In this document: positions 7,629 through 15,831 of the stretch, piece after piece | Layout of the letters: each line of letters opens with the position of its first letter | Numbering within the stretch: position 1 is the first letter of the stretch | Assembly (NCBI GenBank): GCA_934317215.1 | Contig: CAKREH010000008.1 | Coordinates: 1 to 64,000 of the forward strand | Reading direction: 5' to 3' | Source of the DNA: an uncultured Roseburia sp. | GTDB taxonomy: Bacteria > Bacillota > Clostridia > Lachnospirales > Lachnospiraceae | Length of the DNA: 64,000 nt | Program-made: the position numbers and the translations under genes | Notes under the pieces: model-generated | Databases searched by the model: none | Seen by the model: only the letters and a program-made list of their open reading frames with translations | What the model was told of the DNA's origin: nothing

Positions 7629-9188
7629 ATGGGAAAAAATAAGAATAAATATTTGACATATCTGGCATGGTTTGGATTTATACTGGCATTTCTGATGTTG
7701 GCACGGTATCTGTATTTTCATGTGGAAGCAGAGCTTGATGCGGATCTTGCCAGTGACCTTGTTTTTGCAGAATATGTTTCAGAAGAAAAAAATCCGGTTC
7801 CTACCGGCTGGTGTTATTCTACAGATTTGAGAGTTTTAAATACACAGCTGATATTTGCTCCATTATTTTATCTGACACAGAACTGGCATATGATAAGAGT
7901 GGTGGGAACCTTACTTTGCCTTGCGCTTATGATCGGATCTTATGCATGGCTTGCATACAATTTGGAAGTGTCTTATTTTCCTGTGCTGGCAGTTTTGTTT
8001 CTGTGCCCGCTTTCTAAAGAATATATTTACGTTGTATTGTGCGGGGCAGCATATACACCGCATATTACAATTTCTTTTCTGACTGTTGGAACATTCCTGT
8101 ATCTCTGGAAACACTCAATCAGAGAAAAGAAAAACAGGATCATACTGCTGTTTTTAGAGTTATTGTCCTTTGGAGCGGGACTTGCCGGATACAGACAGCT
8201 TTTGGTGTGCTATATTCCATTTATGATTACTGCAGGATTATTCTGGATGTTTTCACCGAAAAATAAAGAGTATTTAAAACTTGTTATGCTGGCAATGTCG
8301 GCACTTATATGTGCTATGGTTGGTAATTTTGTGAATACCAGATGGTGTATGACAAAATATAATGTTACCAATTATAGTCTGATTCATCTGAAAGATTTTT
8401 CATTTGACAGGTTTGAAATGGTAATAAACGGATGGCTCAGTAACCTTGGGTATAAATCTGATGTGGATCTGTTCAGTGCAGAGGGACTTTTCGGAAATGC
8501 ATTTTTTACAATTATCTTTTTAACTGTTGGCGCAGCAATGTTATCTGCCTGGAAACGCCAGAAGCAGTATGACAAAAAACAAATGCTGGTGATGGTGTAC
8601 TTCCTGTGCATGGCGGTTGTATTCTTAATGCTGTATCTGTTTACAGATGTTTATTATGAAAGCAGGTATTTATTGCCGGTAACGATATGGATCGTCCCGG
8701 TAATTGCTATTTTATTTCAAAATGAAAATAAAAAAATCTGTACTGTGCTGGCAGGTATATTGATAGTATTCTGTCTGATCACAGCGTTTTCATATTATAA
8801 CAGGCCTATTGTAAATCCGAATGAAGAATATGAAAATATTGCGCAGATATTGCAGGAGAATAATATGCAGGAAGGCTATGCTACTTTCTGGCATGCGAAT
8901 CTGCTGACGGAGATCAGTAACGGAGATGAAGAAGTCTGGCACTGCGAAATCCAGAATGACCAGTTTATGATACAAAATGTAAGACCGTGGCTCCAGAAAA
9001 AAGAACATGGATTGCGGACTCCGGAAGGAAAATGTTTTATATTATTGTCCAAAGAAGAATATGATGAACTTGCCTTTACAAAAAAACAGAAAAAATCTCA
9101 TGTGTTGTATCAGTCAGATCAGTTTGTACTATATGGTTTTGCTGATTATGAGAAACTGGCAGAATACATATCACAGCCTTTAAGATAA
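7629..9188 (+). CDS. Polytopic membrane protein, GT-C glycosyltransferase-like
   Basis: 519 residues with about 10-11 hydrophobic segments from residue 10 to about 390, then a soluble C-terminal domain of about 130 residues. After the first membrane helix comes an acidic motif ELDADLASD (residues 35-43), placed like the catalytic acidic motif of GT-C (lipid-linked sugar) transferases such as GtrII/PMT-like proteins. The gene stands alone with its own promoter, divergent from an XRE regulator, and no polysaccharide cluster is adjacent. I do not recognise a named family; the glycosyltransferase idea rests on topology and the acidic motif. Confidence 0.5.
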   Translation: MGKNKNKYLTYLAWFGFILAFLMLARYLYFHVEAELDADLASDLVFAEYVSEEKNPVPTGWCYSTDLRVLNTQLIFAPLFYLTQNWHMIRVVGTLLCLALMIGSYAWLAYNLEVSYFPVLAVLFLCPLSKEYIYVVLCGAAYTPHITISFLTVGTFLYLWKHSIREKKNRIILLFLELLSFGAGLAGYRQLLVCYIPFMITAGLFWMFSPKNKEYLKLVMLAMSALICAMVGNFVNTRWCMTKYNVTNYSLIHLKDFSFDRFEMVINGWLSNLGYKSDVDLFSAEGLFGNAFFTIIFLTVGAAMLSAWKRQKQYDKKQMLVMVYFLCMAVVFLMLYLFTDVYYESRYLLPVTIWIVPVIAILFQNENKKICTVLAGILIVFCLITAFSYYNRPIVNPNEEYENIAQILQENNMQEGYATFWHANLLTEISNGDEEVWHCEIQNDQFMIQNVRPWLQKKEHGLRTPEGKCFILLSKEEYDELAFTKKQKKSHVLYQSDQFVLYGFADYEKLAEYISQPLR

Positions 9189-9298
9189 GGAAACTTATCT
9201 GCTCCGGACTTATCAGCTTCAGGGGATGCAATTTGTCAATTAAAAATTTAAGAATAACTTTTTGACACCCGATCCTGTGAAGAAAAAAAACCGGGATA

Positions 9299-9327
9299 TT
9301 GACTTGAAATCAAAATCGCTTTATAAT
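9299..9327 (+). promoter_or_regulatory. Strong sigma-A promoter of the yicC-remA-gmk-rpoZ operon
   Basis: TTGACT at 9299-9304 and a perfect TATAAT at 9322-9327, spacer 17 nt. Transcription should start near 9334, inside the left arm of the inverted repeat at 9328-9381. Confidence 0.8.
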
Positions 9328-9381
9328 AAAATCACTTATGCATACGAGAAAAAGATGAAAACGTGATGCATAAGTGATTTT
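9328..9381 (+). repeat. Perfect 16-bp inverted repeat at the 5' end of the yicC transcript
   Basis: Arms 9328-9343 and 9366-9381 are exact reverse complements with a 22-nt purine-rich loop; the right arm ends in a T run. It begins directly after the -10 hexamer, so most of it should be the first structure on the mRNA. It could be an attenuator, an mRNA-stabilising 5' hairpin or an operator. Confidence 0.75.
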
Positions 9382-9417
9382 TACGTGACAGGTTATTTTG
9401 CAGAAACGGAGAAAGAT

Positions 9418-10296
9418 ATGATAAAAAGTATGACCGGTTTTGGCCGGTGTGAATTTGCGGACGAAAACCGCAAGTTTACGGTAGAGATAAAAGCGGTAAA
9501 TCACCGTTATCTCGATGTTAATATCAAGATGCCGAAAAAGCTGAACTTCTTCGAGAGTGCGATCCGTACCTTACTAAAAGAGTATATGGAGCGCGGTAAG
9601 GTTGATATTTTTATCAACTGCGAAGATTATACGCAGGATAATGTTTCATTGAAATATAATGAAGCACTTGCAGCCCAGTATCTGACTTATCTGAACAGTA
9701 TGGCAGAAAAGTTCGGACTTGATAATGATATCCGTGTGAGTACGCTTTCAAAGTACCCGGACGTGTTTACAATGGAGGAACAGGGCATAGATGAGAAATC
9801 TCTGTGGCTCGGACTTGAAAAAGCGATCCGCGGTGCGGCAGAGCAGTTTGTGGAGAGCAGGATCAGGGAAGGAGAACATTTAAAGAACGATTTATGTGAG
9901 AAACTTGATGGCATGCTTTCTTATGTCGATTTTATTGAGGAACGCTCCCCTGTGATCATGAAGGAGTACAAAGAACGGTTAGAGGCGAAGGTAACAGAAC
10001 TGTTAGGAGACCGCCAGATTGATGATACGAGAATCGCGACAGAAGTAACGATCTTTGCAGATAAGATTTGTGTTGATGAAGAGACAGTCAGACTGCGCAG
10101 CCATATTAAGAGTACGAAAGATACCTTGGAAGCTGGTGGCAGCGTGGGAAGAAAACTTGACTTTATTGCGCAGGAGATGAACCGCGAGGCAAATACCATT
10201 CTTTCTAAAACTAATGATCTTGCAATTTCTGATATCGGTATCAGTTTAAAAACGGATATTGAAAAAGTCAGGGAACAGATCCAGAATATAGAATAG
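9418..10296 (+). CDS. yicC: YicC/YloC-family endoribonuclease
   Basis: 292 residues beginning MIKSMTGFGR, the invariant N-terminus of the family. YicC_N domain occupies roughly the first 155 residues and the DUF1732 domain the C-terminal 85 (DDTRIATEV, EEIVRL-like and SVGRKLDFIAQEMNRE segments, the last a family hallmark). Members are RNA-cleaving enzymes linked to small-RNA turnover. Start 9418 (CGGAGA upstream) is preferred to the in-frame ATG-less extension. It heads the yicC-remA-gmk-rpoZ order conserved in Bacillus (yloC-remA-gmk-rpoZ). Confidence 0.94.
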   Translation: MIKSMTGFGRCEFADENRKFTVEIKAVNHRYLDVNIKMPKKLNFFESAIRTLLKEYMERGKVDIFINCEDYTQDNVSLKYNEALAAQYLTYLNSMAEKFGLDNDIRVSTLSKYPDVFTMEEQGIDEKSLWLGLEKAIRGAAEQFVESRIREGEHLKNDLCEKLDGMLSYVDFIEERSPVIMKEYKERLEAKVTELLGDRQIDDTRIATEVTIFADKICVDEETVRLRSHIKSTKDTLEAGGSVGRKLDFIAQEMNREANTILSKTNDLAISDIGISLKTDIEKVREQIQNIE

Positions 10297-10309
10297 GGAC
10301 GGGTGGTAT

Positions 10310-10579
10310 ATGGCAAAGCTGATGAATATTGGATTTGGCAATATGGTCAATACCGATAAGATTGTCTGCATCGTATCTTCGGACTCAGCACCGGCAAAGC
10401 GCATGGTGCAAAAAGGTAAAGAACAGGAAAATCTGATCGATGCAACACAGGGACGCAGGACCAAAAGCGTCATTTTTACAGAAAATAATAAAATCATTTT
10501 ATCAGCATTGCAGCCGGAGACGCTTGCCGGCAGATTTAATGGCAATGCCACAGAGGTATATGATGATACGAAAGAATAG
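10310..10579 (+). CDS. remA: RemA-like DNA-binding regulator (DUF370)
   Basis: 89 residues with the family signatures MNIGFGNMV, SSDSAPAKR, LIDATQGRRTK and LSALQPET. In Bacillus, RemA is a ring-forming DNA-binding activator of matrix and osmoprotection genes. The position between yicC and gmk matches Bacillus exactly. It overlaps the gmk start by 17 bp. Whether it controls matrix genes in an anaerobic gut-type bacterium is not known. Confidence 0.93.
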   Translation: MAKLMNIGFGNMVNTDKIVCIVSSDSAPAKRMVQKGKEQENLIDATQGRRTKSVIFTENNKIILSALQPETLAGRFNGNATEVYDDTKE

Positions 10580-11198
10580 AGGAATCCTTACCGTGGTATC
10601 CGGATTTTCCGGCTCGGGAAAAGGAACCATCATGAAAGAATTAATGAAAAAGTATGCTGACAGCTACGCACTTTCCATCTCAGCGACGACAAGAAATCCA
10701 AGATCGGGTGAGACGGATGGTGTGGAATATTTTTTCCGTACAAAAGAACAGTTTGAACAGATGATAAAAGATGATGCACTGATTGAATATGCGCAGTTCG
10801 TCGGCAATTATTACGGCACGCCGAAGGCATATGTGGAAGAGCAGTTAGAGGCGGGGAAAGATGTCATCTTAGAAATTGAGATCCAGGGAGCATTAAAAGT
10901 CAAAGAAAAATTCCCGGATACACTTCTTTTGTTTGTGACACCGCCGAGTGCCGACGAGTTAAAAAATCGTCTGATAGGCAGAGGGACAGAGACCATGGAC
11001 GTGATCGAGTCAAGACTTGCAAGAGCCGTTGAAGAGGCGGAAGGGATTGAGTCCTATGACTATCTGGTAGTCAATGACGTGTTAGAAGACTGTGTGGAAG
11101 AAGTTCATCAGATTATTAAAAATGAACATTGTCGTGTGAACCGTAATGAGCCGGCAATACAGGAAATGCGGAATGAACTGAAAGCATTTTCAAAATAA
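10563..11198 (+). CDS. gmk: Guanylate kinase
   Basis: Phosphorylates GMP to GDP. P-loop GFSGSGKGT near residues 13-21, GMP-binding SATTRNPRSGETDGVEY, and the EIEIQGA and lid RGTET segments. At 211 residues it is full length. Two ATGs are adjacent (10560 and 10563); the second has the better spacing from AGAGGT. The reading frame is open farther upstream but that part is antisense-like shadow of remA coding. It is cotranscribed with remA and rpoZ. Confidence 0.95.
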   Translation: MIRKNRGILTVVSGFSGSGKGTIMKELMKKYADSYALSISATTRNPRSGETDGVEYFFRTKEQFEQMIKDDALIEYAQFVGNYYGTPKAYVEEQLEAGKDVILEIEIQGALKVKEKFPDTLLLFVTPPSADELKNRLIGRGTETMDVIESRLARAVEEAEGIESYDYLVVNDVLEDCVEEVHQIIKNEHCRVNRNEPAIQEMRNELKAFSK

Positions 11199-11278
11199 TC
11201 TGTCCATGAAACAGATAAAAATCTGTAACATAAATATAAGAATCTAAGAGCGGGAAACCGCCATATGCGCAACGCGCA
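11198..11278 (+). repeat. Three short hairpins in the gmk-rpoZ spacer
   Basis: ATCTGT/ACAGAT (11198-11216), a GCGG-GAAA-CCGC GNRA tetraloop (11250-11261) and TGCGC-AAC-GCGCA (11266-11278), the last ending just before the rpoZ ribosome site AAAGGGGA. No T run follows, so these are not terminators; they may tune rpoZ translation or mRNA processing. Confidence 0.5.
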
Positions 11279-11295
11279 AAGAAAGGGGAATTATC

Positions 11296-11541
11296 ATGAT
11301 ACATCCATCTTATGTAGAATTAATGAAAGTAGTAAACGACGGTGTGGAGATTGGTGAGGAGCCGGTTGTAAACAGCCGTTATTCCATTGTGATCGCAGCT
11401 GCAAAAAGAGCACGTCAGATCATTGCAGGAGATGAGCCGATGGCAGAGAAAAAAGTGTGCCCGAAGCCATTATCCATCGCAGTAGAAGAACTTTACGAAG
11501 GAAAGGTTAAGATTTTACCGGAGACATCGGATGAAGAATAA
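11296..11541 (+). CDS. rpoZ: RNA polymerase omega subunit
   Basis: 81 residues: MIHPSYVELMKVV at the N-terminus and the invariant NSRYSIVIAAAKRARQI helix that binds beta-prime, followed by KPLSIAVEELYEGKV. This is the Clostridia-type omega. The ribosome site AAAGGGGA is well placed. The last codons overlap the rimO start by 11 bp, so rimO translation is probably coupled. Confidence 0.95.
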   Translation: MIHPSYVELMKVVNDGVEIGEEPVVNSRYSIVIAAAKRARQIIAGDEPMAEKKVCPKPLSIAVEELYEGKVKILPETSDEE

Positions 11542-12865
11542 TTTAAAACTTTTATTTGTATCACTTGGATGTGATAAGAATCTGGTCGACACAGAGTTTA
11601 TGCTCGGCATGTTAAGAGATGATGGGATCGAATTGACAGATGATGAGCAGGAAGCAGACATTATCATTGTCAATACCTGCTGCTTTATCAATGATGCAAA
11701 AGAAGAAAGTATCAATACGATTCTTGAGATGGCAGAACTGAAAAAAGAAGCCAGATTAAAGTCTCTGATCGTGACCGGATGCCTTGCACAGCGTTATAAA
11801 GAAGAAATCGTAAAAGAGATCCCGGAAGTGGATGCAATTCTTGGCACGAATTCCTATGAGGATATTGTAAACGCAGTGCATCAGTCCTTAGAGGGCAGAC
11901 ATTACGAGAATTTCAAGACATTAGAAGGATTGCCGACGCTGCACACCAGACGTTCTGTGACAACAGGCGGACATTTTGCGTATTTAAAGATTGCAGAGGG
12001 ATGCAACAAACGCTGCACATACTGCATTATTCCATATATCCGCGGAAATTACCGCAGTGTCCCGATGAAAGATCTGATCGAACAGGCAAAAGAACTGGTT
12101 GCTGCAGGAGCAAAAGAACTCATCCTGGTGGCACAGGAGACCACACTCTACGGAGTCGATCTCTATGGTGAAAAATCATTGCACCGTTTATTAGATGAGT
12201 TAAACAAGATCGAAGGTCTGTTCTGGATCCGTATCATGTACTGTTATCCGGAAGAAATATACGAAGGTCTGATCGATGCCATGATCCGCAATCAGAAAGT
12301 ATGTCATTATCTGGATATTCCGATCCAGCATGCAAATGATACCATATTAAAACGCATGGGACGAAGAACGAGTAATGCAGATCTTGTAAAGATCGTTACG
12401 CATCTGCGTGAACGCATTCCGGACATTACACTGCGCACGACGCTGATCTGTGGTTTTCCGGGTGAAACACAGGAAATGCATGAGGAACTGATGCAGTTTA
12501 TCAATGACATGGAATTTGACCGCCTTGGTGCCTTTACCTATTCACCGGAGGAGGGAACGCCTGCTGCAGGGTTTACCGATCAGGTGGATGAAGATCTGAA
12601 AAAAGACTGGCAGGCAGATGTCATGGAATTACAGGAAGAGATTATTTTTGATAAAAATGAGACCATGAAAGGCAGAAAGTTATATGTTTTCATTGAAGGG
12701 AAAGTGAGTGATGAAAATGCTTATGTTGGAAGAACTTACCGTGATGCACCGGATGTAGATGGTTATATTTTTATTAATACAGATGAAGAACTCATGACGG
12801 GCGATATCGCGAAAGTACGTGTGACAGGCGCCTATGAGTATGACCTGATTGGAGAATTGATCTAG
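11531..12865 (+). CDS. rimO: Ribosomal protein S12 methylthiotransferase
   Basis: Radical-SAM enzyme adding a methylthio group to Asp of S12. 444 residues: N-terminal UPF0004 domain with three cluster cysteines (SLGC14, NTCC, TGC), radical-SAM motif CNKRCTYC with PYIRGNYRSVP, and a C-terminal TRAM domain. The IRIMYCYPEEI segment and the acidic TRAM point to RimO rather than MiaB. It is in an apparent operon with rpoZ upstream and pgsA 42 bp downstream, an order common in Firmicutes. Confidence 0.95.
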   Translation: MKNNLKLLFVSLGCDKNLVDTEFMLGMLRDDGIELTDDEQEADIIIVNTCCFINDAKEESINTILEMAELKKEARLKSLIVTGCLAQRYKEEIVKEIPEVDAILGTNSYEDIVNAVHQSLEGRHYENFKTLEGLPTLHTRRSVTTGGHFAYLKIAEGCNKRCTYCIIPYIRGNYRSVPMKDLIEQAKELVAAGAKELILVAQETTLYGVDLYGEKSLHRLLDELNKIEGLFWIRIMYCYPEEIYEGLIDAMIRNQKVCHYLDIPIQHANDTILKRMGRRTSNADLVKIVTHLRERIPDITLRTTLICGFPGETQEMHEELMQFINDMEFDRLGAFTYSPEEGTPAAGFTDQVDEDLKKDWQADVMELQEEIIFDKNETMKGRKLYVFIEGKVSDENAYVGRTYRDAPDVDGYIFINTDEELMTGDIAKVRVTGAYEYDLIGELI

Positions 12866-12907
12866 CAGTATTTAAAATTTATTGTGCAGAAATGGAGAGT
12901 GTAAATT

Positions 12908-13450
12908 ATGAATTTGCCAAATAAACTGACGGTAATGCGTATGATATTGATTCCGTTTTTTGTTTTCTTTATGCTTGCTCCGTATTTTGAAGGTTATGGC
13001 AATTATATTGCAGTAGCTATTTTTATCATTGCAAGTCTTACCGACATGCTGGATGGAAAAATTGCAAGAAAGTACGATCTGGTTACTGATTTTGGAAAAT
13101 TTATGGATCCTCTGGCAGACAAGTTGCTTGTCTGCTCTGCAATGATCTGTCTGATTGAGAAAGGGCAGCTTGCAGCCTGGATTGTCATCATTATCATTGC
13201 GAGAGAATTTATCATCAGTGGATTTCGTCTGGTCGCTGCAGATAATGGAATTGTAATTGCTGCAAGTTATTGGGGAAAATTTAAAACGGTTTTCCAGATG
13301 CTTATGGTGATCGTGCTGATCTTAGATATTCCGAATCCGTTCTTTGCAGTGCTTGGCACGGTTCTTACATACATTGCTTTGGCGCTGACAGTCGTATCAC
13401 TGATCGATTATATTGCCAAAAATAAAAATGTTTTAAAAGAACAGAAATAG
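12908..13450 (+). CDS. pgsA: CDP-diacylglycerol-glycerol-3-phosphate 3-phosphatidyltransferase
   Basis: Makes phosphatidylglycerol phosphate at the membrane. 180 residues with four to six membrane helices. The CDP-alcohol phosphatidyltransferase motif is intact: DMLDGKIAR, then FGKFMDPLADK, containing the conserved metal-binding aspartates. The start is preceded by AGAAATGGAG. It sits between rimO and cinA, a typical Firmicutes neighbourhood. Confidence 0.95.
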   Translation: MNLPNKLTVMRMILIPFFVFFMLAPYFEGYGNYIAVAIFIIASLTDMLDGKIARKYDLVTDFGKFMDPLADKLLVCSAMICLIEKGQLAAWIVIIIIAREFIISGFRLVAADNGIVIAASYWGKFKTVFQMLMVIVLILDIPNPFFAVLGTVLTYIALALTVVSLIDYIAKNKNVLKEQK

Positions 13451-13461
13451 GAGAATAGCAG

Positions 13462-14001
13462 TTGGCTGAACATGTATATGATTCCAGTGATTCCTGTACC
13501 GGCAAAAGTGCAGTACAGGAACCGCTGGAATATTCCATTTATGGTTTGTTAAAAAAATATCAAATTACAATTACAACAGCAGAGTCCGCCACGGGTGGGA
13601 TGATCGCGTCCACGCTGATCAATGTTCCGGGAATCTCAGAGTTTTTTACAGAGGGGTATGTGACATATTCAAATGAAGCAAAAGTTAAAATGATACATGT
13701 TGCACCGGAAACAATCGATACCTATGGCGTGGTAAGCAGTGAAACAGCGGCGGATATGGCTGTTTCTGCAGCAAAAACGGCTGCAACAATGGCGGCAGTA
13801 TCCGTGACAGGTGTTGCCGGACCGGATGGGGGAACGAAAGAATGCCCGGTCGGGCTGGTGTTTATCGGTTGTTATCTGAATGGAAAGACAGTGACGGAGC
13901 GACATATGTTTTCCGGCAGCCGCATGGATGTAAGAAAGAGTGCCACAGAAAGCGCACTTTCCCTGTTAAAAAAATGTATAGAAGAAACGTATGCAGTGTG
14001 A
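13462..14001 (+). CDS. CinA C-terminal-domain protein (NMN amidohydrolase type)
   Basis: 179 residues equal to the C-terminal amidohydrolase domain of CinA alone; the N-terminal MoaB-like domain of full-length CinA is missing. Family hallmarks: TTAESATGG, YVTYSNEAK, GVAGPDGGT and CPVGLVFIG. Members deamidate nicotinamide mononucleotide (PncC) and so recycle NAD, which fits with the nad operon nearby, though the link is only thematic. Translation starts at TTG 13462: AGGAGA lies 7 nt upstream and there is no ATG in frame nearby. Confidence 0.88.
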   Translation: MAEHVYDSSDSCTGKSAVQEPLEYSIYGLLKKYQITITTAESATGGMIASTLINVPGISEFFTEGYVTYSNEAKVKMIHVAPETIDTYGVVSSETAADMAVSAAKTAATMAAVSVTGVAGPDGGTKECPVGLVFIGCYLNGKTVTERHMFSGSRMDVRKSATESALSLLKKCIEETYAV

Positions 14002-14051
14002 AAAATCCATATAGGTAAGATATTTTACACTAGAAAGGCATGGTTATTAGT

Positions 14052-14606
14052 ATGAGAATTATTGCAGGAACAGCGAGAAGCCTTCCTTTAAAAACGGTAG
14101 AAGGACTTGACACCAGACCTACCACAGACCGTATCAAAGAGACATTGTTTAATATCATACAGGATGAGATCCCTGGATGCTATTTTTTGGATCTGTTTGC
14201 AGGAAGCGGACAGATGGGGCTTGAGGCAGTCAGCCGCGGTGCACAGTATGCCGTTTTTGTCGAAAATAATAAAAAAGCTGCTGCATGCGTGGAGGACAAT
14301 ATCCGCTTTACCAGGTTTACAAAAGAAACAAAATTATATAATTCGGATGTTTTATCAGCTTTAAGAGCGATGGAGGGAAAATACCGGTTTGATATCATTT
14401 TTATGGATCCTCCTTATAAGCAGGAACTTGAATATGATGTACTTTCTTACCTGAAAGATTCTTCGCTTTTAAAAGAAAACGGAATCGTCATCGTCGAAGC
14501 ATCGTTGGATACAGCGTTTGACTATTTGACGGATATGGGATATACATTGAAACGATTAAAAACGTATAAGACAAATGAACATGCATTTATCATCAAAAAT
14601 CAATAG
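14052..14606 (+). CDS. rsmD: 16S rRNA m2G966 methyltransferase
   Basis: 184 residues beginning MRIIAGTARS, the conserved RsmD start, with KTV/DTRPTTDRIKETLFNI, the SAM-binding LDLFAGSGQMGLEA and the catalytic FMDPPY motif. An in-frame ATG at 14040 gives a four-residue extension outside the conserved N-terminus. It is directly upstream of coaD, as in most Firmicutes (ylbH-ylbI). Confidence 0.95.
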   Translation: MRIIAGTARSLPLKTVEGLDTRPTTDRIKETLFNIIQDEIPGCYFLDLFAGSGQMGLEAVSRGAQYAVFVENNKKAAACVEDNIRFTRFTKETKLYNSDVLSALRAMEGKYRFDIIFMDPPYKQELEYDVLSYLKDSSLLKENGIVIVEASLDTAFDYLTDMGYTLKRLKTYKTNEHAFIIKNQ

Positions 14607-14641
14607 AAAAAATACATGATCCATTTGTATGGGAGGAACCT

Positions 14642-15127
14642 ATGAAAAAAGCAATTTATCCGGGAAGTTTTGATCCGTTGACGTTAGGACATTTAGATAT
14701 TATAGAACGATCTGCCAGAATTGTGGATGAGCTTGTGGTCGGAGTACTTAATAACAGTGCAAAAAATTCGTTGTTTTCTTTAGATGAACGTGTTAGTATG
14801 ATTAAGGAGATGACAGATTCCATGCCAAATGTTACAGTGACAAGTTTTAATGGTCTATTAGTCGATTATATGAGAGAAATCGATGCGACGATCATTGTAA
14901 GAGGGCTGCGCGCTGTAACAGATTTTGAATATGAACTTCAGATTGCACAGACAAATCATGTGGAAAATCCAGAAGTGGAGACAATTTTTTTGACAACCAG
15001 TCTCCAGTATTCTTATTTAAGTTCTACAATCGTAAAAGAATTTGCATCTTATGGAGGAGATTTATCCAAGTTTGTGCCGGCACGTTTTATAGACCGGATA
15101 TATGATAAGTATCAGATTAAAAAATAA
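14642..15127 (+). CDS. coaD: Phosphopantetheine adenylyltransferase
   Basis: Penultimate step of coenzyme A synthesis. 161 residues with the nucleotidyltransferase signature PGSFDPLTLGH, RGLRAVTDFEYE and the SSTIVKEFA segment. GGGAGGA precedes the start. The neighbours rsmD and ylbJ complete the ylbH-ylbI-ylbJ context of Bacillus, here with a coiled-coil gene inserted and ylbJ inverted. Confidence 0.96.
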   Translation: MKKAIYPGSFDPLTLGHLDIIERSARIVDELVVGVLNNSAKNSLFSLDERVSMIKEMTDSMPNVTVTSFNGLLVDYMREIDATIIVRGLRAVTDFEYELQIAQTNHVENPEVETIFLTTSLQYSYLSSTIVKEFASYGGDLSKFVPARFIDRIYDKYQIKK

Positions 15128-15136
15128 GGATTGGTA

Positions 15137-15210
15137 GTGTGAAAAATAAGATTTTTCACACACAGGATTTGTGCTTACGCACAAACTTGAGATGCGCAAA
15201 AAGCAGCGCA
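15137..15210 (+). repeat. Three hairpins between coaD and the coiled-coil gene
   Basis: An 11-bp perfect stem with a 3-nt loop (15137-15161), a 7-bp stem TTTGTGC-TTAC-GCACAAA (15168-15185) and TGCGC/GCGCA (15193-15210). The first has T-rich right arm and may act as a partial terminator for coaD. They lie directly upstream of the ribosome site of the next gene. Confidence 0.5.
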
Positions 15211-15225
15211 AGAATGGAGATTACT

Positions 15226-15831
15226 ATGGCCAGCAGAATTGAACAGATAATAGACGAAATTGAAGACTATATTGACGGCTGTAAGACACAGGCTTTTGCA
15301 CCGTCTAAGATCATTGTAAACCGCGAAACTATGGAAGAACTGTTAAATGAACTCCGCAGCAAGACACCGGATGAGATCAAGCGTTATCAGAAAATTATCA
15401 GCAATAAAGAAGCAATCTTAGCGGATGCGCAGGCAAAAGCGGATGCAATCATTGCACAGGCACAGGTAAAAACAGATGAACTTGTCAGTGAGCATGAAAT
15501 TATGCAGCAGGCATATGCACAGGCAAATGAAGTTGTTATGATCGCAACCAAACAGGCTCAGGAAATCTTAGACAATGCAACAAATGACGCCAATAATATC
15601 CGTATGGGTGCCATGCAGTATACAGACGATATTTTGAAAAATTTAGAGAGTACAATTTCACATGCCATGGATTCTTCTAAGGCAAGGAGTGATGCATATA
15701 TGAGTACTCTGCAGGGATTCCTTGATGTTGTTACAACGAACCGTGCCGAATTGAATCCTACGGCAGACATACAGGAAGAAATGCAGACGGATACACAAGA
15801 GTTACCACAGACCATGCCAGAACAGCAGTAA
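15226..15831 (+). CDS. Coiled-coil protein, ATP-synthase-b/DivIVA-like, unknown function
   Basis: 201 residues. Start 15226 has GGAG upstream; the longer frame would translate the hairpins. Residues 1-50 are acidic helical; residues 55-160 form a long Ala/Gln/Lys-rich heptad-like helix (AQAKADAIIAQAQVKTDEL style) reminiscent of ATP-synthase b or V-ATPase E/H stalk subunits; the C-terminal 35 residues are Gln/Thr/Glu-rich and probably disordered. There are no membrane segments. The last 74 bp overlap the end of ylbJ on the other strand. The gene position after coaD suggests a conserved family-specific gene; function unknown. Confidence 0.6.
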   Translation: MASRIEQIIDEIEDYIDGCKTQAFAPSKIIVNRETMEELLNELRSKTPDEIKRYQKIISNKEAILADAQAKADAIIAQAQVKTDELVSEHEIMQQAYAQANEVVMIATKQAQEILDNATNDANNIRMGAMQYTDDILKNLESTISHAMDSSKARSDAYMSTLQGFLDVVTTNRAELNPTADIQEEMQTDTQELPQTMPEQQ

